A stretch of DNA of 64,000 nucleotides from Cronobacter muytjensii ATCC 51329 (GCF_001277195.1 NZ_CP012268.1:4030001-4094000), one strand, 5' to 3'; shown: positions 1 to 8,619, counted from the stretch's first letter. Numbers and translations are program-made. The notes: generated from the letters alone by a model not told the origin.

Positions 1-938
1 GGCACCGTGGCGGTGGTAACGCCGCTCAACGACGCCAGCCAGCCAAAGCTCTGCAGATGCGTCATACCCGATACCAGCGCCTGATAACCGCCCTGTGAAA
101 GCCCTGCCAGCGCGCGCCCCTGCGCGTCCTGACGCACGTTAAATTGCTGCCCGATCAGCGGAATAATGTCGTTCATCAGCTCTTTATCCGCCGCGCGGGC
201 GTTGATTGGGTAAAAGTCTTTACGTCGCTCGGCAGGCGGGAAATTCTCCGGCACCGCGTCGGCGATATCCGTTTCGGTATCCGGGATAACCACCAGCATC
301 GGCTTGATTTTTCCTTCCGCCAGCAGATTATCCATCATTTGCGGAATACGGCCCTGAGTCACGGCGGAAAGCCCGGTATCGCCAAAGCCGTGATAGAAGT
401 AGAGCACCGGCAGCGGCTCGCTTTCATGGCTGTAGCCCGGCGGCGTCCAGACATATACCCGACGCTCCGATTTCAGCGCGCCGGAATGGTAGGTCAGCGT
501 GCGCAATTCGCCGTGCGGCACCGCCCGGTCATCAATAATGCTGCCCGGCACCAGAATTAGCGAGGTATTGGGCTGACGCTGCGGTTTGACATACGGGTTG
601 CCGGTATCGATGGAGCGAAAGCCGTCAACATCAAAGAAATACTCATGCAGATCCGGCTTCAGCGGCGCGCTTTTCCAGCTCCAGACGCCGTTCGCCTCTT
701 TGCGCATCTCATGCGATACCTGACTGTCCGCCGTCGCGCCGAGCACTACCGCCACGCGCTGCGCACCGGGCGCGAACAGGCGGAAGGTGATCGATTTATC
801 CGGATTCACCTGGGTGATGTAATGGCTGACCGGAATGGACGGGTCGGGCGTGGCTGGTAGCGGCGCGCTGTAGACAGGCAAACTGGCGCAGCCTATCAGG
901 GCGGCGATAGCGAGAGCGGTACGGGAAGGTAATTTCAC
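1..938 (-). CDS. Secreted or lipoprotein esterase of the enterochelin-esterase (esterase D) type, 3' end cut by the window
   Basis: About 312 codons are visible; the C-terminus lies left of base 1. The start is GTG at 938, with AAGGA about six bases upstream. The N-terminus is a hydrophobic signal peptide whose ALIGC segment (Cys17) fits a lipobox, although signal peptidase I cleavage after YSA is also possible. Then comes an early-set/CBM48-like beta domain (about residues 40-130) and an alpha/beta-hydrolase domain. Visible hydrolase motifs are FYHGFGD (oxyanion region) and AGLSQGG, the G-x-S-x-G nucleophile elbow. The family cleaves esters such as feruloyl or siderophore esters, so the substrate cannot be named. 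E. coli YieL, from the same chromosomal neighbourhood, is a similar protein, but orthology is uncertain. It lies downstream of phoU in the same orientation, after two terminators, so it is probably a separate unit. Confidence 0.75.
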   Translation of the reverse strand, partial: MKLPSRTALAIAALIGCASLPVYSAPLPATPDPSIPVSHYITQVNPDKSITFRLFAPGAQRVAVVLGATADSQVSHEMRKEANGVWSWKSAPLKPDLHEYFFDVDGFRSIDTGNPYVKPQRQPNTSLILVPGSIIDDRAVPHGELRTLTYHSGALKSERRVYVWTPPGYSHESEPLPVLYFYHGFGDTGLSAVTQGRIPQMMDNLLAEGKIKPMLVVIPDTETDIADAVPENFPPAERRKDFYPINARAADKELMNDIIPLIGQQFNVRQDAQGRALAGLSQGGYQALVSGMTHLQSFGWLASLSGVTTATV

Positions 939-996
939 GGATTTGTCCTTTTTATAACGGGCTCGGTAACCCCTTATAGTATTGAGTAAAATCCGC

Positions 997-1044
997 AAAA
1001 GGGGCGATCTTTGCCCCAAAAAAGCCCTCGCGCGCGGCGAGGGC
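997..1044 (-). terminator. Tandem terminators after phoU
   Basis: Reading the minus strand, GCCCTCGC pairs with GCGAGGGC around a short GC loop and is followed by TTTTTT (1018-1044). A second hairpin, GGGGC-7 nt-GCCCC followed by TTTT, comes next (997-1017). Together they close the pst-phoU operon. Confidence 0.8.
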
Positions 1045-1051
1045 GGCAGGC

Positions 1052-1777
1052 TTATTCTTTCGGATCTTTACCGGCGAGCAGTTTATCCAGCTCATCGCCG
1101 CCGACGTGGCGGAAATCCTGGCCCTTCACGAAATAGAAAATGTATTCGCAGATATTCTGGCAGCGGTCGCCGATACGCTCGATAGAGCGGGCGCAGAACA
1201 GCGCGGTCAGCACGCTTGGAATGGTGCGGGAATCTTCCATCATGTAGGTCATCAGTTGACGCACGATGCCTTCATACTCCTGATCCACTTTTTTATCTTC
1301 GCGATAAATACGTACCGCTTCATCAAGATCCATACGCGCGAAGGCGTCCAGCACGTCGTGGAGCATCTGTACGGTATGGCGACCCAGCGATTCGAGGCTG
1401 ACCAGCAGCGGCTGATGCTGCTGGGAGAATTTTTCCAGCGCGGTGCGGCAGATTTTATCCGCCACGTCGCCGATGCGCTCCAGCTCGGCGATAGTTTTAA
1501 TGATGGCCATCACCAGGCGCAGATCGCTTGCGGTCGGCTGGCGTTTGGCGATGATGCGCACGCACGCTTCATCGATCGCCACTTCCATCATGTTGACCTT
1601 TTTATCGCCGTCGATGACGCGTTTGGCCAGTTCGCTGTCCTGGTTGTGCATGGCGGTGATCGCATCGGAGAGCTGCTGCTCTACCAGCCCACCCATCGTC
1701 ATCACCTGGGTGCGAATGTATTCCAGTTCAGCGTTGAACTGACCGGAAATATGTTTGTTCAGATTCAGATTATCCAT
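1052..1777 (-). CDS. phoU: Phosphate signalling protein PhoU
   Basis: PhoU links the Pst transporter to the PhoR-PhoB two-component system. It keeps PhoR in its inhibitory state when phosphate is plentiful and limits transport. The 241 residues equal the E. coli length and start MDNLNLNKHISGQFN. The protein is all-helical, with two homologous three-helix PhoU repeats (about residues 20-105 and 120-210) carrying the acidic E/D-x-x-x-D metal-site pattern. It is the last gene of pstSCAB-phoU, 58 bases after pstB and in front of tandem terminators. Cytoplasmic, peripheral to PstB and PhoR. Identification is secure from sequence and operon position. Confidence 0.97.
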   Translation of the reverse strand: MDNLNLNKHISGQFNAELEYIRTQVMTMGGLVEQQLSDAITAMHNQDSELAKRVIDGDKKVNMMEVAIDEACVRIIAKRQPTASDLRLVMAIIKTIAELERIGDVADKICRTALEKFSQQHQPLLVSLESLGRHTVQMLHDVLDAFARMDLDEAVRIYREDKKVDQEYEGIVRQLMTYMMEDSRTIPSVLTALFCARSIERIGDRCQNICEYIFYFVKGQDFRHVGGDELDKLLAGKDPKE

Positions 1778-1835
1778 TTAGCACTCCACATGCCCGATAA
1801 ATTCAAAAGCGGCCCACATGAGATATCAGGGCATA

Positions 1836-2609
1836 TCAACCGTAGCGACCGGTAATATAGTCTTCGGTTTGTTTCATTTTCGGCTTGGTGAAGAGATCGT
1901 CTGTATTGCTGAACTCGATCAGCTCGCCGAGGTACATAAACGCCGTGTGATCGGAACAGCGCGCCGCCTGCTGCATGTTGTGCGTCACGATAACCACGGT
2001 GTAATCCTGCTTAAGCTCGGTGATGAGCTCTTCGATACGGCCGGTGGAGATCGGGTCCAGCGCGGAACACGGCTCATCAAGCAGCAGCACTTCAGGGCGA
2101 ATCGCGATACCGCGTGCGATGCACAGACGCTGCTGCTGACCACCGGAGAGAGAGTACCCGCTCTGGTGCAGTTTATCTTTGGTTTCATTCCATAATGCGG
2201 CTTTGGTCAACGCCCACTGCACGCGCTCGTCCATATCGGCGCGGGAGAGCTTCTCAAACAGGCGCACGCCGAAGGCAATGTTGTCGTAAATGGACATCGG
2301 GAACGGCGTCGGCTTCTGGAACACCATGCCCACTTTGGCGCGCAGCAGCGCGATGTCCTGGGCGTGGTTCAGAATGTTTTCGCCATCCAGCAGGATTTCG
2401 CCTTCTGCGCGCTGCTCCGGATAGAGCTCGAACATCTTGTTGAAGGTGCGCAGCAGCGTGGATTTACCGCAGCCGGACGGACCGATAAAGGCGGTCACTT
2501 CGTTTTTGGCGATATCCAGGCTGATGTTTTTCAGGGCATGGAATTTCCCGTAGTAGAAGTTCAAATCGCGAACCTGAATCTTGCTCGGGGTCGTATTAAC
2601 CATACTCAT
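1836..2609 (-). CDS. pstB: Phosphate ABC transporter ATP-binding protein PstB
   Basis: ATPase that powers high-affinity phosphate import through PstA-PstC. The 257 residues contain every ABC motif: Walker A GPSGCGKST (residues 43-51), signature LSGGQQQR, Walker B VLLLDEP and the switch histidine in VTHNM. The length matches the family. It follows pstA by about 50 bases and precedes phoU. Like its operon it should be induced under phosphate limitation by PhoB acting at the pstS pho boxes. The protein sits on the cytoplasmic face of the inner membrane and is needed for Pho signalling as well as transport. Confidence 0.98.
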   Translation of the reverse strand: MSMVNTTPSKIQVRDLNFYYGKFHALKNISLDIAKNEVTAFIGPSGCGKSTLLRTFNKMFELYPEQRAEGEILLDGENILNHAQDIALLRAKVGMVFQKPTPFPMSIYDNIAFGVRLFEKLSRADMDERVQWALTKAALWNETKDKLHQSGYSLSGGQQQRLCIARGIAIRPEVLLLDEPCSALDPISTGRIEELITELKQDYTVVIVTHNMQQAARCSDHTAFMYLGELIEFSNTDDLFTKPKMKQTEDYITGRYG

Positions 2610-2659
2610 CTCAATCGTTTTCCTTATCCGGCGTCGCGATACGCCACGCCGTCAAAAAA

Positions 2660-3550
2660 TTAACCGTGTTTACGTTTGGCGAACAGCACGCGCGCCAGGA
2701 TATTCAGCAGCAGAACGCAAAGGGTGATAATCAGCACGCCAGCCCAGGCCAGCTGTTGCCATTCGGCGAACGGGCTCATGGCGAATTTGAAAATCGTCAC
2801 CGGCAGGTTGGCGATAGGCTGCATCATATCCGTGCTCCAGAACTGGTTAGAGAGCGCGGTAAAGAGCAGCGGGGCGGTTTCGCCCGCGATACGCGCCACA
2901 GCCAGCAGCACGCCGGTCAGAATGCCTGACACGGACGCTTTAAGCGTAATGGCGGAGATCATCTTCCACTTCGGCGTGCCAAGCGCGTAAGCCGCTTCAC
3001 GCAGGCTGTCCGGCACCAGCTTGAGCATGTTCTCGGTGGTGCGGATTACAATCGGCACTTGCAGCAGCGCCAGCGCGATAACGCCCGCCCAGCCGGAGAA
3101 GTGCTCCATCTGTGCCACCACGATGGTGTAGACGAACAGCCCCACCACGATAGACGGCGCGGAGAGCAGAATGTCGTTGATAAAGCGGATGACTTCAGCG
3201 AGGAACGACTTCCGGCCATATTCCGCCAGATAAATCCCTGCCATGATGCCAAGCGGCGTACCGATAACCGTCGCCCAAAGGATCAACAGGCCGCTGCCCG
3301 CAAGGGCGTTCGCCAGCCCGCCGCCCGCGGTGTTCGGCGGCGGCGTCATTTCGGTGAACAGCGCCAGCGACATGCCGTCGAAACCGCGTGATACCGTGGA
3401 GAATAAGATCCAGATAAGCCAGAACAGGCCGAACGCCATCGTCGCCATCGAGAGCGTGAGAGCGATGCGGTTTTTCATGCGCCGCTTCGCCTGCATTTTA
3501 CGGCGTGATTCCGCCAGCGCCGTAGGGGTTTGCAGTTCGATAGTCGCCAT
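2660..3550 (-). CDS. pstA: Phosphate ABC transporter permease PstA
   Basis: One of two membrane subunits forming the phosphate channel. The 296-residue protein has a basic N-terminus and about six hydrophobic segments. The inner-membrane permease coupling loop is visible as REAAYALGTPKWKM, the EAA motif that contacts PstB. Its ATG overlaps the pstC stop codon by one base (TAATG), so translation of the two permeases is probably coupled. No anomalies in length or motifs were seen. Confidence 0.97.
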   Translation of the reverse strand: MATIELQTPTALAESRRKMQAKRRMKNRIALTLSMATMAFGLFWLIWILFSTVSRGFDGMSLALFTEMTPPPNTAGGGLANALAGSGLLILWATVIGTPLGIMAGIYLAEYGRKSFLAEVIRFINDILLSAPSIVVGLFVYTIVVAQMEHFSGWAGVIALALLQVPIVIRTTENMLKLVPDSLREAAYALGTPKWKMISAITLKASVSGILTGVLLAVARIAGETAPLLFTALSNQFWSTDMMQPIANLPVTIFKFAMSPFAEWQQLAWAGVLIITLCVLLLNILARVLFAKRKHG

Positions 3551-4509
3551 TAGCGCGCCCCCTCGTTTTTCGCCAGACGCATAATCATCAGTCGTGAAAC
3601 GGCCAGGACGATAAAGGTGATCACAAAGAGGATCAGGCCAAGCTCCATCAACGCCGCGACGTGCAGGCCCGATTCCGCTTCGGCAAACTCATTCGCCAGC
3701 GCGGAAGTGATGCTGTTGCCCGGCATAAAGAGCGAGGCGCTGTCGAGCTGGTAGGTGTTGCCGATGATAAAAGTGACCGCCATCGTTTCACCGAGCGCGC
3801 GGCCAAGCCCCAGCATTACGCCGCCGATGACGCCGTTTTTGGTGAACGGCAGCACGATGCGCCAGATAACTTCCCAGGTGGTGCAGCCGATACCGTAAGC
3901 CGACTCTTTCATCATCACCGGGGTCTGTTCGAACACATCACGCATTACCGCGGCGATGTAAGGAATAATCATGATGGCGAGAATAACGCCTGCCGCCAGA
4001 ATGCCGATACCGAACGCCGGGCCGGAGAAGAGCGCGCCGATAAACGGAATGTTGGAGAGCACATTGCCGACCGGCTCCTGGAACCAGGTCGCGAACAGCG
4101 GCGCGAAGATAAACAGGCCCCACATGCCGTACACGATACTCGGGATAGCCGCCAGCAGTTCAATAGCGATGCCCAGCGGGCGTCTCAGCCAGCCGGGTGC
4201 CAGTTCGGTCAGGAACAGCGCGATGCCGAAGCTCACGGGAACCGCGATCAGCAGCGCAATAAAAGAGGTCACCAGCGTGCCGTAAATCGGCACCAGCGCG
4301 CCAAAGGTTTCGTTCGGCGCGTCCCATTCCTTATTCCAGAGGAAGGAAAAACCAAATTTTTCCATGCTCGGCCAGGAAGAGAAGATCAGCGACACAATAA
4401 TTCCGCCCAGCAGCAATAGCACAATCAGCGCAGCCAGTCGGACCAGCGCGCTGAAGATCATATCGCCCTTTTTACCTGGGGGGTTAAATACAGGCTTGGT
4501 GGCAGCCAT
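3550..4509 (-). CDS. pstC: Phosphate ABC transporter permease PstC
   Basis: Partner permease of PstA in the inner membrane. The 319 residues include six hydrophobic segments and the EAA coupling loop KESAYGIGCTTWEV. The start follows a long cytoplasmic N-terminal stretch (MAATKPVFNPPGKKGD), as in E. coli. It overlaps pstA by one base. The gap to upstream pstS contains two REP-like palindromes, which in other enterics help to give pstS mRNA a higher level than the rest of the operon. Confidence 0.97.
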   Translation of the reverse strand: MAATKPVFNPPGKKGDMIFSALVRLAALIVLLLLGGIIVSLIFSSWPSMEKFGFSFLWNKEWDAPNETFGALVPIYGTLVTSFIALLIAVPVSFGIALFLTELAPGWLRRPLGIAIELLAAIPSIVYGMWGLFIFAPLFATWFQEPVGNVLSNIPFIGALFSGPAFGIGILAAGVILAIMIIPYIAAVMRDVFEQTPVMMKESAYGIGCTTWEVIWRIVLPFTKNGVIGGVMLGLGRALGETMAVTFIIGNTYQLDSASLFMPGNSITSALANEFAEAESGLHVAALMELGLILFVITFIVLAVSRLMIMRLAKNEGAR

Positions 4510-4540
4510 ATTTCACTCTTCAGTTAAACTCTGTTTTGAA

Positions 4541-4633
4541 TGATGCCCGGCAGCGTGATGCGTACCGGGCCTACAAAAAACAGTATGTTACCGGATTTTT
4601 GTAGGGCGGATAAGCGAAGCGCCACCCGCCATC
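4541..4633. repeat. Pair of REP-like palindromes between pstS and pstC
   Basis: The first element (4541-4574) has GCCCGG and CCGGGC arms 14 bases apart and ends in CCTAC. The second (4601-4633) begins GTAGG and has GGCGG and CCGCC arms. The CCTAC and GTAGG ends face each other, the arrangement of a BIME made of two inverted REP units. A variant of the second element recurs at 8666-8690 between glmU and glmS. Likely role, from known REP elements: 3' protection of pstS mRNA. Confidence 0.7.
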
Positions 4634-4648
4634 ATCGGTAAATCTCGA

Positions 4649-5689
4649 TCAATACAGCGCTTTACCGCTGCTGTCTTTCACGTTGGTTTTCCATGCGGCG
4701 CGAACCTGCTCAACCACGCTGTCCGGCAGAGAGGCGTAATCCAGGTCATTAGCCTGTTTCGCGCCTGACTTGTAGGCCCAGTCGAAGAACTTCAGCACTT
4801 CGGCGCCCTGCTCAGGTTTCTTCTGCTCTTTGTGAACCAGAATGAAGGTGGTGGAGGTGATAGGCCACGCGTCGTCGCCTTTCTGGTTGGTCAGGTCCTG
4901 GGCGAAGGATTTGCTCCAGTCCACGCCTTTGGCGGCGTTAGAGAAGCTCTCTTCGGTCGGCGCGACCGGCTTGCCGTCAGCAGAAACCAGTTTGGTGTAG
5001 GTCAGGTTGTTCTGCTTGGCATAAGCGTATTCGACGTAGCCGATAGAGCCCGGCAGACGCTGTACGAACGCGGCGATGCCGTCATTACCTTTACCGCCAA
5101 GGCCGGTCGGCCAGTTAACGGTAGAGCCAGAGCCGATTTTCGATTTCCACTCTTCGTTCACTTTCGCCAGGTAGCTGGTGAAAACGAAGGAAGTACCGGA
5201 ACCGTCAGCGCGGCGCACCACAGCGATGTTCTGCGAAGGCAGTTTTTTGCCCGGGTTCAGTTTGGCGATAGCCTCGTCATCCCACTTCTTGATTTTGCCA
5301 AGGTAGATGTCGCCGAGGGTTTTACCATCCAGCACCAGTTCGCCAGACTTGAAGCCTGGCAGGTTAACCGCCAGCACCACGCCGCCGATCACGGTCGGGA
5401 ACTGGAAAAGACCTTCTTGCTGTAATTTTTCGTCGGAAAGCGGTGCGTCAGAAGCACCAAAATCAACAGTGTTAGCAATGATTTGTTTCACGCCACCGGA
5501 GGAGCCGATACCCTGGTAGTTTACCTTGTTACCCGTTTCTTTCTGGTAGGTATCCGCCCATTTGGCATACACCGGCGCCGGGAATGTTGCGCCCGCGCCA
5601 GTCAGACTTGCTGCCGCGAAAGCGGAGAAAGCGCTCAGGGAAAAGGTCGCGGCGACAACAGTTGCGACGGTGGTACGCATAACTTTCAT
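4649..5689 (-). CDS. pstS: Periplasmic phosphate-binding protein PstS
   Basis: Captures phosphate in the periplasm and delivers it to PstCAB. The 346 residues begin with a classical signal peptide (MKVMRTTVATVV..., cleavage expected after SAFA, residue 25). The mature protein starts near ASLTGAGATFPAP. Ligand-contact motifs are visible: TGAGATFPAP, GIGSSGG, DFGASDAP and RADGSGTS. First gene of the operon, preceded by two pho boxes, so it should be strongly induced by PhoB-P in phosphate starvation. REP elements follow it. Confidence 0.98.
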   Translation of the reverse strand: MKVMRTTVATVVAATFSLSAFSAFAAASLTGAGATFPAPVYAKWADTYQKETGNKVNYQGIGSSGGVKQIIANTVDFGASDAPLSDEKLQQEGLFQFPTVIGGVVLAVNLPGFKSGELVLDGKTLGDIYLGKIKKWDDEAIAKLNPGKKLPSQNIAVVRRADGSGTSFVFTSYLAKVNEEWKSKIGSGSTVNWPTGLGGKGNDGIAAFVQRLPGSIGYVEYAYAKQNNLTYTKLVSADGKPVAPTEESFSNAAKGVDWSKSFAQDLTNQKGDDAWPITSTTFILVHKEQKKPEQGAEVLKFFDWAYKSGAKQANDLDYASLPDSVVEQVRAAWKTNVKDSSGKALY

Positions 5690-5744
5690 AATGTCTCCTG
5701 CTGGTGTTCGTAATTTATTGTTTCGTGGCTACGGTGAGCAAAAT

Positions 5745-5795
5745 AGGACAGTTTGGTGACAGATAAATGTACGAATTATGACAGTTTTATGACAG
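5745..5795 (-). promoter_or_regulatory. Two pho boxes controlling pstS
   Basis: On the minus strand the distal box (5795-5778) reads CTGTCATAAAACTGTCAT, a perfect pair of PhoB heptamers. The proximal box (5762-5745) reads CTGTCACCAAACTGTCCT, with two weaker matches. They are 33 bases apart, three helical turns, as expected for tandem PhoB dimers just upstream of pstS. Confidence 0.93.
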
Positions 5796-5941
5796 CGCCG
5801 GACCCGCGAGTTTAGCTTAAATAAAATATATTTAATTCAATAAATTACGCAGTTTTATGACACAGAGATGAAGGAAAAATTTTCTTTTTATGACACAGTA
5901 AAAGTAGTCTAAAACGGCGATTTGTCATAAATGCGTGCGCA

Positions 5942-6559
5942 TTATCTGTTCCGCATTTCACGGTTTTTTCTTCGCTTCAACGCACGTTTTTCTGATGGGC
6001 GTTGAAGTTCTTTGGTATGGATGCGACGCATTTTATTCGCCAGACACCAGTGAACGAGCGTAAACATTTCGCGACTGTTCATCATCCGCCAGGCCAGCCA
6101 CACCATCAAAACGCCCCCGCCCCAGCATAACCAGAACACCCACGAAAAAGGCCAGCGCACCAGCCCGACACCCAGTGCGGCTCCGCTTAACGACAGATGG
6201 AATACCCAGGCGAAGAGAAGCAACTTAAGCCCGCTGCGGCGCCCTTTTTCAACCATAAACGCAACCGCCATCAGCAGTATCAGCCAGAGAACTCCGCCAA
6301 AAATCCAGAGCGGCGGAAAGGGCGGGCGCAGCGCCGCGACATTCAGTGCCGCGCTAAAGAGCATCATGTAGGTGCTGCCCACCAGCACATGATAAAACGA
6401 CGAGGTGCCGATGAAGCGGGCTTTCGGCAGATGCTGGCGCTGCGCCATTTTGAGCTTCAGCTGATGCAGCCTGCGATGCGCGATATCGTCATCCACTTCA
6501 GCGCTATAGATGATGAGCTGGTAAAACCGCATGCCGGCCAAGCGCTGCATAAACGACAT
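5942..6559 (-). CDS. Unrecognised four-helix inner-membrane protein between pstS and glmS
   Basis: I do not recognise this family. The chosen start is ATG at 6559 (MSFMQRLAGMRFYQL), giving 205 residues. An in-frame ATG at 6610 lies inside the glmS terminator and is less likely. A basic cytoplasmic N-terminal region of about 50 residues is followed by four hydrophobic segments (about residues 53-75, 84-103, 111-135 and 140-160). The tail is very basic and ends in a run of Arg and Lys (KRALKRRKNREMRNR). No enzymatic motif or lipobox is visible. It is codirectional with glmS, just past its terminator, and ends before the pstS regulatory region. E. coli K-12 has no gene here. It may be expressed by read-through from glmS or from its own promoter; no convincing -35/-10 pair was seen. 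Confidence 0.7.
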   Translation of the reverse strand: MSFMQRLAGMRFYQLIIYSAEVDDDIAHRRLHQLKLKMAQRQHLPKARFIGTSSFYHVLVGSTYMMLFSAALNVAALRPPFPPLWIFGGVLWLILLMAVAFMVEKGRRSGLKLLLFAWVFHLSLSGAALGVGLVRWPFSWVFWLCWGGGVLMVWLAWRMMNSREMFTLVHWCLANKMRRIHTKELQRPSEKRALKRRKNREMRNR

Positions 6560-6584
6560 AACACATCCATTTCCCTGATGTTGA

Positions 6585-6616
6585 TAAAAAAAGAGGCTGC
6601 CGGACGGCAACCTCTT
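6585..6616 (-). terminator. glmS terminator
   Basis: On the minus strand AAGAGG and a GC-rich stem pair with CCTCTT around a small loop, followed by seven T residues. It closes the glmUS transcript 27-58 bases after the glmS stop. Confidence 0.88.
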
Positions 6617-6645
6617 CAGAGAAGCATACGCGTGAAAAAGGATTA
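6610..6645. other. Predicted attTn7 target downstream of glmS (unoccupied)
   Basis: The conserved 3' end of glmS is the TnsD recognition site known for Tn7. Transposition occurs about 25 bases past the stop codon, here near base 6618, at the glmS terminator. No Tn7 ends or tns genes are present. The membrane-protein gene at 5942-6559 lies on the insertion side but has no visible terminal repeats. Confidence 0.5.
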
Positions 6646-8472
6646 TTCCACGGTGACAGACTTCGCCAGGTTACGCGGCTGGTCAACGTCGGTCCCTTTG
6701 ATCAGTGCGACGTGGTACGCCAGCAGCTGCAGCGGAACCGTGTAGAAAATCGGCGCGATAACCTCCTCAACATGCGGCATCGGGATGATGTTCATGGTGT
6801 CGCTGCTGCTGAAACCGGCATCCTGATCGGCGAAGACGTACAGCACGCCGCCACGGGCGCGGACTTCTTCGATATTGGACTTCAGCTTTTCCAGCAGTTC
6901 GTTGTTCGGCGCCACCACGATAACGGGCATATCGGCATCGATCAGCGCCAGCGGGCCGTGCTTGAGCTCACCTGCCGCATACGCCTCGGCGTGAATGTAA
7001 GAGATCTCTTTGAGCTTCAGGGCGCCTTCCAGCGCGATCGGATACTGATCGCCGCGGCCAAGGAACAGGGCGTGGTGCTTGTCGGAGAAATCTTCCGCCA
7101 GCGCCTCAATGCGTTTGTCCTGAGAGAGCATCTGCTCGATACGGCTTGGCAGCGCCTGCAGACCGTGAACAATATCGTGCTCGATGGACGCGTCCGCGCC
7201 TTTCAGGCGGCTGAGTTTCGCCACCAGCATCAGCAGAACGGTCAGCTGAGTGGTAAACGCTTTAGTAGACGCCACGCCGATTTCCGTACCGGCTTTGGTC
7301 ATCAACGCCAGCGAAGACTCGCGCACCAGCGACGAGCCCGGCACGTTGCAGATGGCCAGCGAGCCAAGATAGCCCAGCTCTTTGGACAGACGCAACGCCG
7401 CCAGCGTATCTGCGGTTTCGCCGGACTGCGACAGCGTGATCATCAGGCTGTTGCGGCGCACGGCAGATTTGCGATAACGGAATTCCGAGGCGATTTCGAC
7501 ATCGCACGGTACGCCTGCCAGCGCTTCAAACCAGTAGCGAGAGACCATGCCGGAGTTGTACGAGGTACCGCAGGCGACAATCTGGATATGCTCGACCTGA
7601 GACAGAAGTTCATCGGCGTTCGGGCCGAGTTCGCTTAAATCCACTTCGCCGTGGCTGATGCGCCCAGCGAGCGTGTTTTTAATCGCGTTCGGCTGCTCGT
7701 AGATCTCTTTTTGCATGTAGTGGCGGTAGATGCCTTTATCGCCGGCGTCATACTGCACACTGGATTCGATTTCCGGACGGGAAACCGCGTCGCCCTGGGT
7801 ATTGAAAATCGCGACCGAACGGCGCGTGACTTCGGCGATATCGCCCTCCTCGAGGAAAATAAAGCGGCGAGTCACCGGCAGCAGCGCCAGCTGATCGGAG
7901 GCGATAAAGTTCTCGCCCATGCCAAGGCCAATCACCAGCGGGCTGCCGGAACGGGCGGCCAGCAGGACGCTCGGATCGCGGTTATCCATGATGACGGTGC
8001 CGTAAGCGCCGCGCAACTGAGGAATGGCGCGCAGTACGGCTTCACGCAGCGTGCCGCCCTGCTCCAGCTCCCAGTGCACCAGGTGCGCGATCACTTCAGT
8101 ATCGGTTTCGGTGACAAATTCGTAGCCGCGCGTTTTCAGCAGCTCGCGCAGCGGCTCGTGGTTTTCGATAATGCCGTTATGCACCACCACGATATGCCCG
8201 GAGACATGCGGATGCGCGTTGCCTTCAGACGGTTCGCCGTGGGTCGCCCAGCGGGTGTGGGCAATACCCGTGCCGCCATGCAGCGGATGTTCTTCCGCCG
8301 CCTGAACCAGCATCTGCACTTTGCCGAGACGGCGCAGGCGGGTCATATGCCCGGCGCTGTCCACGACCGCGAGACCGGCGGAGTCATAACCGCGGTACTC
8401 AAGACGACGTAAGCCTTCGAGAAGGATTTCAGCAATATCACGTTGCGCGACTGCGCCAACAATTCCACACAT
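6643..8472 (-). CDS. glmS: Glutamine-fructose-6-phosphate aminotransferase GlmS
   Basis: Makes glucosamine-6-phosphate from fructose-6-phosphate and glutamine, the first committed step to UDP-GlcNAc for peptidoglycan and LPS. The 609 residues start MCGIVGAVAQRD, with the catalytic Cys2 exposed after Met removal. The N-terminal glutaminase domain spans about 1-240. Two SIS sugar-isomerase domains follow (about 285-430 and 455-600), with TSYNSG and SQSGETADT phosphosugar motifs. The conserved C-terminal tail DVDQPRNLAKSVTVE closes the active site. Downstream of glmU with a 223-base spacer holding a structured leader, consistent with small-RNA control as known in E. coli. Confidence 0.98.
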   Translation of the reverse strand: MCGIVGAVAQRDIAEILLEGLRRLEYRGYDSAGLAVVDSAGHMTRLRRLGKVQMLVQAAEEHPLHGGTGIAHTRWATHGEPSEGNAHPHVSGHIVVVHNGIIENHEPLRELLKTRGYEFVTETDTEVIAHLVHWELEQGGTLREAVLRAIPQLRGAYGTVIMDNRDPSVLLAARSGSPLVIGLGMGENFIASDQLALLPVTRRFIFLEEGDIAEVTRRSVAIFNTQGDAVSRPEIESSVQYDAGDKGIYRHYMQKEIYEQPNAIKNTLAGRISHGEVDLSELGPNADELLSQVEHIQIVACGTSYNSGMVSRYWFEALAGVPCDVEIASEFRYRKSAVRRNSLMITLSQSGETADTLAALRLSKELGYLGSLAICNVPGSSLVRESSLALMTKAGTEIGVASTKAFTTQLTVLLMLVAKLSRLKGADASIEHDIVHGLQALPSRIEQMLSQDKRIEALAEDFSDKHHALFLGRGDQYPIALEGALKLKEISYIHAEAYAAGELKHGPLALIDADMPVIVVAPNNELLEKLKSNIEEVRARGGVLYVFADQDAGFSSSDTMNIIPMPHVEEVIAPIFYTVPLQLLAYHVALIKGTDVDQPRNLAKSVTVE

Positions 8473-8488
8473 AATTAAGTTCCTGACA

Positions 8489-8610
8489 ATGGCATTTCGC
8501 CATGCGTTGTCGACGACCTGTGTTTACCCGTTTTCCGGGCGCCCCGAGCCTTGTAGAGAGTGGGGTTATCGTTATAGGTACTGCTTGTGGGGGGAGATTA
8601 TTGTTATCTC
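8489..8610 (-). promoter_or_regulatory. glmS mRNA leader, probable GlmZ-controlled region
   Basis: Upstream of the glmS Shine-Dalgarno (AGGAA, near 8480) the minus strand forms a hairpin ATGGC-GAAAT-GCCAT (8503-8489). Farther up is an unstructured AC-rich stretch including CCTATAACGATAACCCC (about 8573-8557). In E. coli this part of the glmUS intercistronic RNA is processed and paired by GlmZ with Hfq to free the ribosome site. The glmZ gene is not in this window, so the regulation is inferred from conservation of the leader. Confidence 0.55.
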
Positions 8611-8619
8611 CTCACCCGG

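Noticed and set aside
6560..6610. Longer start for the membrane protein beside glmS
   Set aside because: The extra 17 codons are the glmS terminator and its T-run, so an internal ATG is preferred.
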